NCBI RefSeq assembly: GCF_000502875.1
Contig: NZ_AYWX01000001.1
Span: forward strand, 898,994 to 962,993
DNA: 64,000 bases
Direction of reading: 5' to 3'
Origin: Mesorhizobium sp. L2C084A000
GTDB taxonomy: Bacteria; Pseudomonadota; Alphaproteobacteria; Rhizobiales; Rhizobiaceae
The notes under the pieces were generated by a model. It was given only the letters and a program-made list of their open reading frames with translations. It had not been told where the DNA came from and did no database searches. The position numbers and the translations under genes were made by a program. Positions 28,848 to 36,395 of this stretch are shown here, piece after piece (position 1 is the stretch's first letter; the number at the start of each line of letters is the position of its first letter).

Positions 28848-29249
28848 CTATAACCCGAACAGACGCCGGACAAGCTGCCATATACTTGCGAAGAAGCCAG
28901 GCAGTGGCCTATGGGCCTCATAGTAGGCCTGCCTACGCCTTTCATCCCTCAGCATGCCTGTAACCGTCTGGGCGGCGGTCATTTTGGGCTCCCACAAGAT
29001 CCGTCCGTCGCGGATGATGTAGTGGGAATTACAGGGAAGTTGCCCGCTGCCTATTGACGGCTGTAGTGACGGCCGGCCGCCACGTTCGGTAAACCGCCAT
29101 TCCGCAGGTCCGAGAGGTATAGCCACTTTGCAGCCGCAGCCGCAGGCGCACAGGTGCACCGCAACCTGGTATTCATCGGACACATACAGGACGCCTTTAT
29201 CAAGCTCCTTGGGCACGAAATGGACCTTTTGAAGCCGGATATCATTCAT
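28848..29249 (-). CDS. DUF6527 protein of the ubiquitin-like operon
   Basis: 133 residues. The cysteine cluster HLCACGCGCKVAIPL and the later CNSHYIIRDGRILWEP are the DUF6527 pattern and suggest a zinc or catalytic Cys/His centre (Cys near residues 34-40 and ~73). The C-terminus carries a hydrophobic helix (FFASIWQLVRRLFGL). DUF6527 genes recur beside bacterial ubiquitin-like and E1 genes; the role here (for example peptidase or transfer factor for the conjugate) is not established by sequence. It starts inside the last codons of the E1 gene (8-bp overlap). Confidence 0.8.
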   Translation of the reverse strand: MNDIRLQKVHFVPKELDKGVLYVSDEYQVAVHLCACGCGCKVAIPLGPAEWRFTERGGRPSLQPSIGSGQLPCNSHYIIRDGRILWEPKMTAAQTVTGMLRDERRRQAYYEAHRPLPGFFASIWQLVRRLFGL

Positions 29250-30435
29250 GGCGCGTCTCGACGAAAAAGCGTGGCATGGTTGTGTCCATCAAGATGTGGT
29301 AGGCTGGATGGTCCTCGACGTAAAAACCCCGGTATTGTTTGTATCGGATTACCGCGATGCAGGCATTCATCGCGTTCAACTCGGATATCTGTATGTTGGT
29401 GCGATATTCATCGCCGGGCTGATCAGCGGTCTCGGATAGAGCCTTGGCCCTGATCTCTTCGGCGTCGTCAGGCAGATAGACTGTTGCGCGCAGCATGCCT
29501 GCCAGCGCAGACTGCTGGCGGTTCAAACCCAAGCCGACGTCGATGAAGGGAATCTTCAGGCCGATGAGCAGGTCGAAAACTCCGGCGCGGGCCGACCCCT
29601 TATCGACGCAGACGAAGGCGAAGGTGACGCCTTGCAACTCCTCAGTTGACGATTGGTCGATGAATTTCCTTTCAAGTTTCAACCCGCTCCGGAAGTTGCC
29701 ATAGCGATCTTGATACAGGTCGGCCTTGGCCCGCTTGAAATCGTCTTCCTGAAGCCGGCCGGGAGATCGGTAGGCGTTGTGGACGTGGAACACGTCGGCG
29801 TCGAAACCGCGGATTTCGCGCACATTCGTCTTGACCATGAAGTCAAGCACATAGGCACCGGTCCCACCGAGCCCGATGATTGCGACCACCTCATCTTTGA
29901 ACCGCGCCGCCAAATCGCCAATCTCCGCGCGGCTAGTTAACGTGTCCTGATAGGTGAAGACACTATCTGCGACCACATCGTGGTCGACCGCGAACGTGAG
30001 GGGTGTCGCTTGCGGGTAGCGGCTCACGGCCGGACCGGACAGCAGAGCTACGTAGTGCTGGATTTTCTCAAAGAAATCCGGGAAACCGGTTGGCGGTTTG
30101 TTCGAGAACGAGCGCTCAACCAACACGTCATCTCTGGTCAGGGCCAAGGTTCTCGGGCCACCGCCCAGGTTCGGGATCGGCCGCCCGTCGGCCTCATGGG
30201 GAACCCCACCGGCGAAGAAGACCTGATGGTCGTCTTGCTGGACCTTTTCAGCGTCGACGAAGACAAGCTTAGTCACAAAAGCGCCCGTGCACAGCTCCAG
30301 TTGCGCGTTGAGGTAGGGAATGTCGCGGACAACCAAATATCCGCTGTCAAACCGGAGCGCGAAGCCCCGGTCGAGCAGCCGTTTTATGTCGGGATTATGA
30401 TTCGCTAGTGCGATTAACACGGAACGCCATCCCAT
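29242..30435 (-). CDS. E1-like ThiF-family adenylyltransferase with N-terminal DUF6791-like domain
   Basis: About 397 residues. The N-terminal ~175 residues (LANHNPDIKRLLDRGFALRF, YLVVRDIPYLN) match the DUF6791 pattern found ahead of bacterial E1 domains. The ThiF/E1 core has the nucleotide loop GLGGTG (188-193), the acidic FDADVF, the arginine box HNAYR (Arg223) and lysine in FKRAK. FAFVCVDKGSARAG supplies a candidate catalytic cysteine. It should adenylate the C-terminus of the ubiquitin-like protein encoded just upstream. Start uncertain: ATG 30435 or GTG 30420; either overlaps the ubiquitin-like gene, and the ATG at 30567 would lie deep within it. Confidence 0.85.
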   Translation of the reverse strand: MGWRSVLIALANHNPDIKRLLDRGFALRFDSGYLVVRDIPYLNAQLELCTGAFVTKLVFVDAEKVQQDDHQVFFAGGVPHEADGRPIPNLGGGPRTLALTRDDVLVERSFSNKPPTGFPDFFEKIQHYVALLSGPAVSRYPQATPLTFAVDHDVVADSVFTYQDTLTSRAEIGDLAARFKDEVVAIIGLGGTGAYVLDFMVKTNVREIRGFDADVFHVHNAYRSPGRLQEDDFKRAKADLYQDRYGNFRSGLKLERKFIDQSSTEELQGVTFAFVCVDKGSARAGVFDLLIGLKIPFIDVGLGLNRQQSALAGMLRATVYLPDDAEEIRAKALSETADQPGDEYRTNIQISELNAMNACIAVIRYKQYRGFYVEDHPAYHILMDTTMPRFFVETRHE

Positions 30436-30664
30436 CCTTTGCCTTGACGGTGCCTCCGGGGGAGAGGATTCCATCTCGGTCGTTGTGGCCCCGGGTGTAG
30501 GTGACCGAATAAGTCGCGCCCGGATTTTGGGGATAGTCCGGATAAGCATGGGTAACGACCTCGACATAAGTCAGTTCGTCTTTTTTCGGCACCTCGTGCG
30601 GCGTGCCGTTGACCACGATCGTGATCGTCTCGTCGTGGCCCTTGTTATCATCTTCCTGCGCCAT
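30395..30664 (-). CDS. Ubiquitin-like protein (multiubiquitin family), single domain
   Basis: 89 residues. A short acidic N-terminus, then one beta-grasp-like domain: TITIVVNGTPHEVPKKDELTY, VVTHAYP, TYSVTYTRG, and LSPGGTVKAKDGMAFRVNRT, the multiubiquitin-family pattern. The protein ends RVNRTSES, without the Gly-Gly of eukaryotic ubiquitin. It overlaps the E1 gene and lies 16 bp after the DUF2188 gene. It is the predicted modifier or carrier activated by the E1. Family match is good; conjugation activity is inferred. Confidence 0.82.
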   Translation of the reverse strand: MAQEDDNKGHDETITIVVNGTPHEVPKKDELTYVEVVTHAYPDYPQNPGATYSVTYTRGHNDRDGILSPGGTVKAKDGMAFRVNRTSES

Positions 30665-30680
30665 TGTGCTGTCCTTTCGC

Positions 30681-30920
30681 TTAGCCGCGCGGCGGATTGG
30701 GGTCGTGGCCGTGGCTATCGCTCTGCGCGATCTTGCCGTCCCGGTTGTGAATCTTGAGCTCGGTCGATTGGTTGCGGCTGACGCCGCGGCCGAAGTCTAC
30801 CGCCTCTTTCTTGCTGTCGAAGTGACCGGACGACCGCTGGCCTCCGCCCCTCTTCACGTCCCAGCCGCCATCGTGGTTGGGAACCACATGATGCGTACCG
30901 ATGGTCTTGTGTGACGCCAT
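30681..30920 (-). CDS. DUF2188 domain protein
   Basis: 79 residues. HHVVPNHDGGWDVKRGGGQR...HFDSKKEAVDFGRGVSRNQ...ELKIHNRDGKI is the DUF2188 layout, a small beta-rich domain ending in the histidine- and proline-rich tail HGHDPNPPRG. The start ATG at 30920 has AAAGGA upstream. It is the first gene of the ubiquitin-like operon, suggesting it is a substrate, adaptor or DNA/RNA-binding partner; function is unknown. Confidence 0.75.
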   Translation of the reverse strand: MASHKTIGTHHVVPNHDGGWDVKRGGGQRSSGHFDSKKEAVDFGRGVSRNQSTELKIHNRDGKIAQSDSHGHDPNPPRG

Positions 30921-30960
30921 ATCTTGTATCCTTTCGTTGGTTTCGGTATGGGAAGTACGT

Positions 30961-31029
30961 CTACTCCGAACAGGTATGCCGTCTCGCATATCGATTGTCA
31001 AGCACTCTCTGTGCTGCTACTCTGAACAG
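30961..31029. promoter_or_regulatory. Divergent overlapping promoters with a 13-bp direct repeat
   Basis: The plus-strand -35 TTGTCA (30995-31000) and -10 TACTCT (31018-31023), 17 bases apart, face the XRE gene. The minus-strand -35 TTGACA (31002-30997) overlaps it and faces the DUF2188 operon. CTACTC(C/T)GAACAG occurs as a direct repeat at 30961-30973 and 31017-31029, the second copy covering the plus-strand -10. These look like operator sites for the XRE protein. Confidence 0.55.
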
Positions 31030-31054
31030 AGGAAAACGACAGAAAGAGGCAATC

Positions 31055-31375
31055 GTGACCACGCCGCTCGGCAACAAGATTCGCGCGCTGCGCAAAGATA
31101 AGGGCTACACGCTGGACAGGCTTGCGGAGCTCGCTGACTCCAGCAAGAGCTATATCTGGGAGCTTGAGAACAAGGAGCCGCCACGACCGTCCGGCGACAA
31201 AATCAGCAAGATCGCTACGGCGCTCGGCGTCACCACCGATTATTTCCTGACCGACGATGTCGAATTGGAGGATGCTGCAGATCAGGCGTTCTACAGGGAG
31301 TACAGAGCGCAGCGGCCGAAGACCAAGGCACGCCTGCGCCAGATGTTCGCGGTCATAAAGGACGATGAGCAGTAA
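31055..31375 (+). CDS. XRE-family repressor of the ubiquitin-like operon
   Basis: 106 residues. The helix-turn-helix is explicit (YTLDRLAELADSSKSYIWEL with PSGDKISKIATALGVTTDYF), with a short C-terminal helical tail (RPKTKARLRQMFAVIKDD). GTG at 31055 has AGAGG upstream; the ATG at 30911 would run through the promoter. It is divergent from the DUF2188-Ubl-E1-DUF6527 operon. This repressor type usually pairs with an ImmA/IrrE protease, and the overlapping short frame downstream may be what remains of one. Confidence 0.85.
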   Translation: MTTPLGNKIRALRKDKGYTLDRLAELADSSKSYIWELENKEPPRPSGDKISKIATALGVTTDYFLTDDVELEDAADQAFYREYRAQRPKTKARLRQMFAVIKDDEQ

Positions 31376-31490
31376 GCGGCGCCCAAACGCTGCGGCAATT
31401 GCAATTGCGGCGCTTCTCAACGCGGGGTTTCGCCCCCGATGTTCGGCGGGTCGCCTGAGAGTGCTCGGGCCGCCGTTTCCGAAACGATGA
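31365..31490 (+). pseudogene. Truncated ImmA/IrrE-like N-terminus
   Basis: A 41-codon frame whose ATG overlaps the XRE stop (ATGAGCAGTAA). It reads MSSKRRPNAAAIAIAALL and then NAGFRP, similar in style to the start of ImmA/IrrE metallopeptidases (AEAIA..LL..AG), then ends. The HEXXH part is absent. Overlap-coupled position behind an XRE gene supports the idea; the similarity is short. Confidence 0.35.
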
Positions 31491-31507
31491 CCTGTTTCCG
31501 GGCGAAC

Positions 31508-31705
31508 TCAGCTTCTGTGGTTGCCAGAACCATGTGATTTAAGCGTGGCCCGTATCTTGGAGGACCCTTTGAAGACGTCGCGAATCTCCTTTTGCGTATC
31601 CGCGATGCTGCGGGCCAGCTTTTCCGGCAAAGGCTCAGGTGCCAGGCCCTGCCTCTCCTCTTCACGATTGATCAGACGCTTGAATGCAGAATTACGCTTC
31701 ATCAT
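31508..31705 (-). CDS. Small protein coupled to the proteasome-like gene
   Basis: 65 residues, charged and helical (AFKRLINREEERQGLAPEPLPEKLARSIADT then QKEIRDVFKG). Its first ATG lies inside the last codons of the 438-residue gene (14-bp overlap), which argues for translational coupling and a shared function. No family is recognised. It could be an adaptor or inhibitor of its partner. Confidence 0.6.
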   Translation of the reverse strand: MMKRNSAFKRLINREEERQGLAPEPLPEKLARSIADTQKEIRDVFKGSSKIRATLKSHGSGNHRS

Positions 31706-33008
31706 CGCGGCTCTCTGTCATCATCAGATTTGATCGAACGCGGTGCACGTATCGAAGGTTCAACTCGGGCTCGAAATAATGTTTCCGCTTCACCCATATG
31801 AAGCCGTCGGCCCGCGAAATGACCGCGACATCGATCGGGCCACCAACGGTCTGCATGCCACGCGAGACATGACGTTTCAATGACGTCAGGTTAACGAGGG
31901 CCTCCGCCATAGAGGCCAGCTCGGACTTTGGCATGAATTCGACCATGTCCTCAATCTCCTTGCGGGATTGTGAACGGATTTCCTCAAATTCCTCCTCACG
32001 CAACCTTTTGTTGAAGGCTGTCTCGGCCTCGCCAGCTTGCCGGATCAGTAGCCGCCGCTCCGCCTCGGGCATATCCAGTTGAGCAATGATATCTTTCGAG
32101 ATGCTTGAAATCGTGTTGTTCACGAAGGTCGTTATGTGTCTCTCGATACCCTCATCAAGGCCGTACAGGAACCGTTCCACCATTTCCCTCTGCGCAAACG
32201 GCAGGACACGCGACCGCTCGCCGTCGCGATCGATGTCGACAAAGTTGGTCCGGGCGTATTTTAACTTTCCGAACACCACGCCGTCGATTTCGAAGGAGAT
32301 CAGCGAAGGAAAAAGGTCCCTAGACCCGAACCCGGCGATGACGATGCCCGTTTGCGAGCCCGTCCTGGTCTCGCTCAGAACCGCGCGCTTGGCCAAAGCG
32401 ACGACGCGATCGGTAAAACCCCGGTCGTCCGCACGCATAAAGTTCTGTTCAACGATCTCGCGGATTTGAGCTTCACGACCTTTTGTAATCCTCGGAGCGG
32501 AACCGCCGATGAACCTGGCGGGCTTGACGCGCCGGTAGATCTGCTCGAACGTCGCCAGCACGAGATCAACAATTCTGTTGAGTTCGGTCTCCAGATGCAT
32601 GCTTTTCTTGAAGTCCTTCAGCAGACGTTCAAGCCTTGTCGTGATGCGCTCGTTGATCTGGCGGATCAACGGCATGAGGATTGATTCGACCGCGGCTGTC
32701 TGGACCTTCGCTGAGGCATCGTTTCCCCACGCGTTGAGATATGTCAAGAAATCCAGTGCCGCATCTTGCAATCGCGGGAAGGACTTGCAGTCGCGTCGAT
32801 AGTCGCTGATCAGAATCTGTAACGGCGCCTGCATGAACTGCATGCCGTTGTAAATCATGACCCCGATAGGGTCCCGATGGGACAAATCGAAGAGCTTTTC
32901 GGCGGAATCGTAGGTTTTTTCCTCGACATCACCCGCCGAAATCGTGACAGCGCTATCAGCGGCCAAAGCCACTGCGGATTTATTTAGGATGGCGATTTCC
33001 GCTGTCAT
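31692..33008 (-). CDS. Putative Ntn-hydrolase, proteasome beta/HslV-like
   Basis: 438 residues. After removal of Met1 the chain begins Thr-Ala-Glu-Ile-Ala-Ile and reads AVALAADSAVT: Thr1 and Asp17 fall exactly at canonical proteasome numbering, AEKLF gives a lysine at 37 (Lys33 plus a small insertion), and IGVMIYNG matches the next conserved glycine strand. Archaeal beta subunits read in the same way (VIMATERRVT, KKLFQID, MTIAGLVG). The remaining ~250 residues are mostly helical and have no recognised family; they include LPFAQREMVERFLYGLDEGI. The protein would act in the cytoplasm. Function is inferred from the N-terminal pattern and not proven. It lies next to the ubiquitin-like operon but is separately transcribed. 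Confidence 0.6.
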   Translation of the reverse strand: MTAEIAILNKSAVALAADSAVTISAGDVEEKTYDSAEKLFDLSHRDPIGVMIYNGMQFMQAPLQILISDYRRDCKSFPRLQDAALDFLTYLNAWGNDASAKVQTAAVESILMPLIRQINERITTRLERLLKDFKKSMHLETELNRIVDLVLATFEQIYRRVKPARFIGGSAPRITKGREAQIREIVEQNFMRADDRGFTDRVVALAKRAVLSETRTGSQTGIVIAGFGSRDLFPSLISFEIDGVVFGKLKYARTNFVDIDRDGERSRVLPFAQREMVERFLYGLDEGIERHITTFVNNTISSISKDIIAQLDMPEAERRLLIRQAGEAETAFNKRLREEEFEEIRSQSRKEIEDMVEFMPKSELASMAEALVNLTSLKRHVSRGMQTVGGPIDVAVISRADGFIWVKRKHYFEPELNLRYVHRVRSNLMMTESRDDEA

Positions 33009-33063
33009 GGCGCTACAGCGTCAATTGGCGTCATGTTGAAAAATGCCGAAGCCGGATCGGCTT

Positions 33064-33391
33064 CAGACTGAAAACGTGCCCCCATCAAAAGCCGCCCACT
33101 CCCCATAATTCGGCTCGATTCTTTTGTGAGATTACGCGGCTTTGCCGGCAAGGGAAGTGATTACTTCACTATTCTTCAACAAAATTGTGGGGCCAAGCTG
33201 TGCCAACGAGCCTTAGCGCGACCCTAGAGTAATACAAGGCCCCGGACGGCCGCGTATCGAATTGAACTCGGCGAATGGCAGGTTTCAGAAACCATGCTGC
33301 CGCACTCGAACGACCGAGTTGAGGCGCAAAGCCGCTGGACCTAACACGAAGCGATGACGACCCCGCGCGACCCACGCGTGGTCGTCCACTT
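33064..33391. other. Intergenic region between Ntn-hydrolase gene and broken integrase
   Basis: Nothing is supported except a small palindrome AAGCCGGATCGGCTT at 33049-33063 whose minus-strand side runs into a T5 tract, a weak terminator shielding the Ntn-hydrolase gene from upstream transcription. Confidence 0.35.
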
Positions 33392-34007
33392 TCAGATTTC
33401 AGTTCCCTCGGCCAGCGTCGGTGCATCCTCGACGTCGACGCCGAGATACCGGACGGTGTTCTCAATCTTGGTGTGGCCGAGCAGAATTTGAATTGCTCGG
33501 AGATTCCCGGTGGCCTTATAGATGATGGAGGCCTTGGTACGACGAAGCGAGTGGTGCCATAATCCTCACGGCGGAGGCCAACCGCCGAAACCCATTCATC
33601 GACCAAGCGCGCATACTGCCTGGTACTCAAATGGCCAGCATGATCGACCCGACTGGGAAAGGCAAAATCGTCGCCCGTTCCACATCTATGTTCGAGCCAT
33701 GCGAGTAGGCTTGCTCGCGCGTCTGCCATCAGTTCGAATTGAACTGGCCTCCCAGTCTTCTGCTGCACAACCATGGCCCGGGTCCGAATCTCAGCGCCAC
33801 TCACTAGCGCGCCAATCTTGAGCTTCACCAAGTCGCAACCACGCAACTTGCTATCGATCGCAAGGTCGAACAGCGCTCGGTCCCGTGATCGACCTTCGCG
33901 GTCGAGAAAGAACCGGATTTCCCAGATTTGACGAACCTTCAGAGGTCGTTTGACGCCTACTCTCTTGCCTGCATTCCAAGCGGGACGGCCTTGTCCGGCG
34001 AGGTCAT
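33392..34007 (-). pseudogene. Small tyrosine recombinase, two frameshifts
   Basis: Reads as a ~205-residue integrase when two frameshifts are repaired. The start MTSPDKAVPLGMQARE (ATG at 34007) leaves frame near 33957; the middle frame carries VKRPLKVRQIWEIRFFLDRE, LRGCDLVKLKIG (catalytic Arg) and VSAVGLRREDYGT. After about 33557 the frame shifts again to HSLRRTKASIIYKA (H-x-x-R), ILLGHTKIENTVRYLG (His and Tyr) and ends at 33392. It is related to the small recombinases frequent on rhizobial islands, and is dead as read. Confidence 0.85.
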
Positions 34008-34293
34008 ACTACGAATGTCCCATATCGTTTCTCCTCAGGCCACTATTGGCCAGGGCACAAAGATTCAGGAGGGCGGCCGAAAGCGGACAGGCAGTTTTCA
34101 AGAACCGCCCTGCGAAAGCAGACGTTTAGGTCGGCCGGTGTGATGTCTGGGTCTGGCCCGAACCCGACGCTCGTCCACGGCGCAAACGGCCGCGCCTCAT
34201 TACGGATATTTCGGGCAAGCGACACCTAGAGTCTGGTTTCTACCCACAGCGGACACAAGAACTCGCGACGTTCGGGGAGAGGAAGCTTGGTTT

Positions 34294-36114
34294 TTAATAA
34301 TTCTTTAATGCCGCAGGACACGTAGTAAGTTCATTTACCTGCTTTCGTGTAATGTTCGGTGTGTTAATAGTTAACTTTTTCCTCTGAAGATTTAATACGG
34401 ATATCTGGCCAGGTTTATTGGTCGATTTCGTTCCAATGTACTTTATATCTACGCCCGCTCTCATGAGTGAAAACGCTACCTTTTTTAGATCTGCAATGCG
34501 CGTATTTGGTCCGCAGATTAAGGCATTTGACAAAGTTTTCGTATGTTCTAGACCGACATAGTCAAGTTTAGTGTACTCGATCGAATTCTTCTCAAAGGCG
34601 TCTATTACTCTCTTTCGATCGGCAGGCTTTTCGTAGTAGGCGACTAGCTTATCACCAGTGTCCGGCCTTGCATCTTCTGGCGGCGGCTGGGAGGCTTCGG
34701 TAGCCGCGTCGCCGTAGGTAACCGTAGAAACAAACGGAGGGTCGTCTCCGACATAGGTGAGCACTACAGTAGGCCTTTCCTTCTTGATGTGACGTTCCTT
34801 GCCTAACGTCCAGGTCAGAACCCACTTGTTGTCCAAAATGGGTATTGCCTCCGTTTTAGGGAGTTTTGAGGTTTGCGCGATGATGGCATTCACCTGGCCT
34901 TCCACCGACTGCGGGTCAACTTGACTCCACTTTCCTATGTAGTTGTCGGGGTCAATCTCGCTGGTATCGATCCTCGGCTTGCCCGTTTCATCGTATAGGA
35001 TCTTCCCCTTAGCATCCCGTGCCCATGTCGTATTTGACAAGCAGTCGACGTCGCGAGCCGAGATACATTGCGCGATTTCATATGCGTCATTGGCTTCCGG
35101 AGAATACGCCTTCAGCTTTTCAGTTCCTCCTTGGACAAGCACTGCGCCCGCTGACTTCAGGAATCCATCTTTGATCGCTTGCTCGTCACCACCGGCAGCG
35201 GCAACTGCGACACCACCTGCGGCGCCGGCCATGGCAGCCTTCTTAATGATCTCGCCGGCGGTACCGGTCGGCATCTGACCGATTGATGAGCCAGTCTGGG
35301 AGGTTACTGCAGCCAACAGTCCGGCGCGTAGTGCCATGTCAGCGTTGCCCGTTTGGCGATAGGTCGACCAGGCGGCATATGCGGCGGCACCGGCGGGCCC
35401 GCCGTAAGCGGCTGCCGCTGTGGCGGCAGCGGCACTGATCACCTTGCTCTCTTGGGTTGCTTTAGCGAAGTTCTCTTCGCCGGACTTGAGGGGGTCCATG
35501 CCGAGCCCCCACATGGCGTCGACAACTTTTCCGTCTTCAAATCGCTTAGCAGCTTTATTTAGGGCTTCGAAATCAGCCTTGGCTTGATTTTCTACAAAGT
35601 GCTTCGTCGCCTCGCCGGCATCAACAGCATCATCAAAGCTGCGCTTTCCCTGCTCACCGACGTCGCGCCACGCCTTGACATAAGTCGCGGCCACGTCGCC
35701 TGCTGCTTTGTGGGTCGTGGTGATAGCATCCTCGCCGGCCTGTTGAACCGTCGCAAAGACGTCTCCATTGGCTTGCTGCAATGTCCGGACCGTGTCGCCG
35801 GCAGCTTTTTGGATGGTCGTCAGCGTGTCGCCTCCGAGCTGCTGGACTGTGCGCGTTGCGTCCTCGCCGAGCTCGTCGACTTTCTCTTGGATCGACGGAG
35901 GCAACGGAACTGGCGAATCCGGAACCAGCGAGCTAGGCTTCGTGGTGCCAGGAATGGGGACCGGGATAACGCAGCCAATTCGCGGCACGCATCCGCAGGC
36001 GCCAAAGACGCAACGTTCGTCGTTACAGTCCGGACAACTAGCAGCCGCTGGCGTTGCGAATAACACCGGCAGGAGAGTGATGAACACGATCCAAAAGCGG
36101 CAAGCAGACCACAT
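34294..36114 (-). CDS. Secreted repeat-containing protein of unknown function
   Basis: 606 residues. A signal peptide (cleavage near PAAA/S at ~25) is followed by a cysteine-rich stretch (CPDCNDERCVFGACGC) and CVIPVPIPGTTKP. Residues ~75-145 hold tandem ~11-residue units of the form (A/G)GDT..T(I/V)QKA, predicted helical. A Gly/Ala-rich middle (SAAAATAAAAYGGPAGAAAY) and a C-terminal domain starting near YIGKWSQVDPQSVEGQVN follow. No family function is known to me. The 3' part (34294-34620) is clearly AT-richer than its surroundings, suggesting separate origin. Possible exported effector or envelope protein. Confidence 0.7.
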   Translation of the reverse strand: MWSACRFWIVFITLLPVLFATPAAASCPDCNDERCVFGACGCVPRIGCVIPVPIPGTTKPSSLVPDSPVPLPPSIQEKVDELGEDATRTVQQLGGDTLTTIQKAAGDTVRTLQQANGDVFATVQQAGEDAITTTHKAAGDVAATYVKAWRDVGEQGKRSFDDAVDAGEATKHFVENQAKADFEALNKAAKRFEDGKVVDAMWGLGMDPLKSGEENFAKATQESKVISAAAATAAAAYGGPAGAAAYAAWSTYRQTGNADMALRAGLLAAVTSQTGSSIGQMPTGTAGEIIKKAAMAGAAGGVAVAAAGGDEQAIKDGFLKSAGAVLVQGGTEKLKAYSPEANDAYEIAQCISARDVDCLSNTTWARDAKGKILYDETGKPRIDTSEIDPDNYIGKWSQVDPQSVEGQVNAIIAQTSKLPKTEAIPILDNKWVLTWTLGKERHIKKERPTVVLTYVGDDPPFVSTVTYGDAATEASQPPPEDARPDTGDKLVAYYEKPADRKRVIDAFEKNSIEYTKLDYVGLEHTKTLSNALICGPNTRIADLKKVAFSLMRAGVDIKYIGTKSTNKPGQISVLNLQRKKLTINTPNITRKQVNELTTCPAALKNY

Positions 36115-36395
36115 AAGCGATCTCCCTATTTATCATTTGCGCTTGAGCATACGGTGTTAACGGCTCTGGAAACTCCATAATGTCCTGAAAGATATCCAAG
36201 TGCAATAGAGGCACAATTTTTATCACCTTCGTTGGAGTCGGGATCTCTGTAATTTCCGCGTGGTCCCGAGATACATCCCAGGCGAATAGAGAGTGGGTAA
36301 AAGTGGGGAAGGCGCAGACGCTCGCCCGTTTTATTGTAGATCTCCTGCTAGTGCGCCTAGACGTCCATTTCGCTTGATCTGCGGTTGGAGGCGTT

